Below are positions 5,520-7,267 of a stretch of 7,267 bases of DNA, in pieces. The stretch is taken from the NCBI GenBank assembly GCA_026397675.1, contig JAPLUH010000170.1, positions 1 to 7,267 of the forward strand, given 5' to 3'. A program made the position numbers and the translations under genes. The notes beneath the pieces were generated by a model, which saw nothing but the letters and a program-made list of their open reading frames with translations, did no database searches and was not told where the DNA came from. The stretch comes from Verrucomicrobiota bacterium. Its GTDB lineage: Bacteria > Verrucomicrobiota > Verrucomicrobiia > Limisphaerales > UBA9464. The number at the start of each line of letters is the position of its first letter. Positions within the stretch are counted from its first letter, which is position 1.

Positions 5520-6743
5520 TCAACCGTTCCGCTGCGTCGTTCTCCCGGCAGCCATTGAGTGATGCCGACCTAGGCCACTTTCACACCCATTTCGCGCAAG
5601 GTCTCGACGATGGCGTTGACCACGGCGCGCATGTCCGCGCAAGGTCTCGACGATGGCGTTGACCACGGCGCGCATGTCCTTTTCGAAGAGGCGGCCGATG
5701 TTGCCGATTCGGAAGGTGTCGGCTTGGCTAATCTTGCCCGGATACAGCAAAAAGCCCTTCTCGGCCACGAGCCGGTAGAACTCGGTCCAAACGAAGGCCG
5801 AATCCTTCGGGTACACAAAACTCGTGATGATATGGCTTTGCACCGCCGGCGGCAGGTACGACTTCAGGCCGATACCTTGCATGGCCGCAATGAGGGCAGC
5901 GTTGTTGGCCTGATATCGCGCGGCACGGGCGGCGATGCCGCCTTCCTGTTCGAGTTCTTTGAGCGCCTGCGCAAAGGCGAGAATACTGTGGGTGGGCGGC
6001 GTGTAGCGGAATTGGCCGTTCTTTTCGAAGCCCTTCAACTGGTCCAAGAGGTTCAGGCTCAGGCTGCGCGCCCAACCCTCGGTGGCCAAGAGCACCGCAC
6101 GGCGGCAGAGCACGAAGCTGAAGCCCGGCACGCTCTCCACACACTTGTTGGCCGACGAGATGATGAAGTCGATGCCCGCGGCCTCCAGGTCGATGGGGTA
6201 GCCGCCGAAGCTGCTCATGGCATCCACGATGTACACCTTGCCATGGCGCTTGGCCACAGGGCCCAACGTCTCGATGGGGTTGAGCACGCCCGTGGTGGTC
6301 TCGCAGTGAACCGCCGCCACATGGGTGATGGCCGGATCGGAGGCCAAGAGGGCGTCGAGTGCCTCCGGTGTCGGCGGGGTGTCTTCGGCCGTGCGCAAGA
6401 TCGTGTGGGCGATTCGTGCGTGCTGGAGCATGAGGAGGATGCGCTCGCCGTAAGCGCCGTTGGACAGCACGGCCACTTTGCCTTCGGGCGGGATGGCGCT
6501 CTGGAACACCGCTTCCACGCCGAAGGTGCCGCTGCCTTGCATCAAAATGGCTTCCCAGCCCGACTCGCGAGAAACACCACCCAGAGCGAGAATGGCCTGA
6601 CGCACCTCGGCCACCAAGTTGTTGAACTCCCAGTGCCAAGAACCGGCGTCGTGGAGCATGGCCTGCTTGACCGCAAGCGAAGTCGTCAGCGGTCCAGGAG
6701 TGAACAGCAGGGCGTCTTGGGAAGTGGGTAATTTCGGCGTCAT
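5520..6743 (-). CDS. phnW: 2-aminoethylphosphonate:pyruvate transaminase, frameshifted at the 3' end
   Basis: PLP-dependent class V aminotransferase that moves the amino group of 2-aminoethylphosphonate (AEP) to pyruvate, giving phosphonoacetaldehyde and alanine. Hallmarks run throughout: LLFTPGPLTTS (12-22), LMQGSGTFGVEAVF (67-80), VHCETTTGVLNPIE (145-158), YIVDAMSSFGG (171-181), SSANKCVESVPGF (196-208, PLP lysine K200), SLSLNLLDQ (227-235), TPPTHSILAFAQALKELEQE (248-267), YPGKISQADTFRIGNIG (334-350). The start is ATG 6743; the frame is open to a TTG at 6815, but conserved sequence begins just after the ATG. A perfect 43-bp tandem duplication (5593-5679) shifts the frame at residue 370. The native ending EMGVKVA, with stop at 5570-5572, would give 376 residues. 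As written the product is 407 residues with an Arg-rich unrelated tail. All catalytic residues precede the shift, so partial activity is possible. No phnX, phnY or phnA is visible in the window. It is transcribed divergently from the binding-protein gene. Confidence 0.93.
   Translation of the reverse strand: MTPKLPTSQDALLFTPGPLTTSLAVKQAMLHDAGSWHWEFNNLVAEVRQAILALGGVSRESGWEAILMQGSGTFGVEAVFQSAIPPEGKVAVLSNGAYGERILLMLQHARIAHTILRTAEDTPPTPEALDALLASDPAITHVAAVHCETTTGVLNPIETLGPVAKRHGKVYIVDAMSSFGGYPIDLEAAGIDFIISSANKCVESVPGFSFVLCRRAVLLATEGWARSLSLNLLDQLKGFEKNGQFRYTPPTHSILAFAQALKELEQEGGIAARAARYQANNAALIAAMQGIGLKSYLPPAVQSHIITSFVYPKDSAFVWTEFYRLVAEKGFLLYPGKISQADTFRIGNIGRLFEKDMRAVVNAIVETLRGHARRGQRHRRDLARNGCESGLGRHHSMAAGRTTQRNG
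5593..5679. repeat. Perfect 43-bp tandem duplication inside the phnW 3' end
   Basis: Bases 5593-5635 are repeated exactly at 5636-5678; the following C (5679) also matches 5636, giving 44 identical bases at a 43-bp period. The unit encodes, on the minus strand, DMRAVVNAIVETLR. Because 43 is not a multiple of three, reading through both copies changes frame; the second copy met by the ribosome encodes the native ending in another frame. Identity of the copies points to a very recent event or an assembly error. Confidence 0.97.
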
Positions 6744-6787
6744 GGTGATCGGGTGGCGCTCTGGGAATTCTCCCGTGGCGCTTAAAG

Positions 6788-6815
6788 ATTTTACCAATAC
6801 GGGGCGTTTAATCAA
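6788..6815 (-). promoter_or_regulatory. Candidate sigma70-type promoter of phnW
   Basis: On the minus strand TTGATT (6815-6810, 4 of 6 with TTGACA), a 16-nt spacer and TAAAAT (6793-6788, 5 of 6 with TATAAT). Transcription would start near 6781, giving a leader of about 38 nt before the ATG at 6743. This placement supports the ATG rather than the TTG at 6815 as the start of phnW. Confidence 0.55.
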
Positions 6816-6904
6816 TTCCCACGCGCTGCTCGATGGGCACCGGAGTCGATCGAATCAATGGGGCCTCAGCACCCTCGGTTGTTGAGTCCTCGCGCAGTCC
6901 TCGA

Positions 6905-6933
6905 TTGAAAGCCGGCGGAGAGGTTCCTAGCCT
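6905..6933 (+). promoter_or_regulatory. Weak candidate promoter of the binding-protein gene
   Basis: TTGAAA (6905-6910, 5 of 6 with the -35 consensus), a 17-nt spacer, then TAGCCT (6928-6933), which matches only 3 of 6 of the -10 consensus. Position and spacing are right for the gene starting at 6995, but the -10 is poor. It would make the 251-nt gap between phnW and this gene a divergent promoter region. Confidence 0.22.
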
Positions 6934-6994
6934 GTCCCCACAGAGATACCCAGAGCCCGATCTGATCCATCGATCCTTCGATCACGACCTCACC

Positions 6995-7267
6995 ATGAAA
7001 CCCGCCCAACCCCGCCGCGCCTTCCTCGCCACTGTTGCCGCCGCTACCGCCGCCACGGTCTTGCCGTGGACCGGTTGTAAACCGTCGGAGGGCGGCGCTG
7101 CCGGAGCTGCTGGAGCCGACACCATTAAGGTGGGCGAGTTCTGCTCGCTCACCGGCACGGAGGCCACCTTTGGTGTGTCCTCCCATGAAGGCACAGTCTT
7201 GGCCATCGAAGAGATCAACAAGGCCGGCGGCGTGTTGGGCAAACAACTTCAATTGCTGCACGAAGAC
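6995..7267 (+). CDS. ABC-transporter substrate-binding lipoprotein, HAAT/Peripla_BP_6 type, N-terminal fragment
   Basis: 91 codons from ATG 6995 to the window edge, open throughout. The start reads MKPAQPRRAFLATVAAAT: a twin-arginine pattern (PRRAFLA, residues 6-12), an Ala-rich hydrophobic core and a lipobox-like WTGC, with the lipidated Cys at 28. A Gly/Ala linker (about 29-41) leads into DTIKVGEFCSLTGTEATFG and then GTVLAIEEINKAGGVLGKQL. This is the characteristic opening of the branched-chain amino acid/amide/urea family of periplasmic-binding proteins (LivJ-like, type I fold). It is therefore probably a Tat-exported lipoprotein that delivers a small ligand to an ABC permease encoded further right. 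The ligand cannot be read from this part. Divergence from phnW makes an aminophosphonate or other nitrogen compound a reasonable guess, no more. No Shine-Dalgarno is visible before the ATG. Confidence 0.88.
   Translation, partial: MKPAQPRRAFLATVAAATAATVLPWTGCKPSEGGAAGAAGADTIKVGEFCSLTGTEATFGVSSHEGTVLAIEEINKAGGVLGKQLQLLHED

Noticed and set aside
5610..6731. 373-codon plus-strand open frame opposite phnW, and a 303-codon minus-strand frame at 5728-6639
   Set aside because: Both overlap a gene with unmistakable PhnW motifs; their products are Arg/His/Gly-rich with no domain pattern, as expected for shadow frames in GC-rich coding DNA.
1..7267. CRISPR array, tRNA or rRNA genes, insertion sequence
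   Set aside because: No regularly spaced repeats, cloverleaf, conserved rRNA segment or transposase frame seen; the only substantial direct repeat is the 43-bp tandem in phnW.

Overview
The window is a 7.3 kb bacterial fragment. Six genes and one cut-off gene lie on the minus strand, and one cut-off gene lies on the plus strand at the right edge. The pseudopilin at 179-934 has the N-terminus AFTLIELLVVIAII, followed by a CVSNERQLGLAL region and a late FLDGH motif. That is the style of the very numerous pseudopilins of the Planctomycetes-Verrucomicrobia-Chlamydiae group. With the high GC of most of the window and the general lack of Shine-Dalgarno sequences, I favour Verrucomicrobiota or a relative. 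This is inference from family style, not a database match.

Reading from the right edge leftward (minus-strand transcription order): a plus-strand gene from 6995 encodes a Tat-type lipoprotein that begins like a periplasmic-binding protein of the branched-chain amino acid/amide ABC family. It diverges from a clear phnW (2-aminoethylphosphonate:pyruvate transaminase, 5520-6743), which has a good sigma70-like promoter. The 3' end of phnW holds a perfect 43-bp tandem duplication that shifts the frame, so the last 7 native residues are replaced by a 38-residue Arg-rich tail. A hairpin plus U-tract at 5343-5370 probably ends this transcript.

A GC-rich cell-envelope pair follows: an O-antigen ligase/polymerase-like membrane protein (3877-5226, 5' end uncertain) and, 21 nt downstream, a membrane-anchored transglutaminase-like protein with a C-terminal beta-sandwich-like domain (2863-3855). 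These two look like an operon.

A 222-nt intergenic stretch (2641-2862) with short repeats and a hairpin leads into a low-GC block (about 935-2640). Sampled lines in the block are 30-50% GC, against 62-75% in the neighbours. It holds two overlapping genes I cannot assign to a family: a putative lipoprotein with an additional C-terminal membrane helix, and a cysteine-rich, probably exported protein. Composition suggests this block was acquired separately.

At the left, GC rises again with the pseudopilin gene and the start of a membrane protein 9 nt behind it. The overall theme is the cell surface (polysaccharide ligase, transglutaminase, lipoproteins, pseudopilin) next to a phosphonate-nitrogen gene. 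No complete new system can be claimed from this fragment. The strongest unusual items are the phnW duplication and the low-GC orphan pair.
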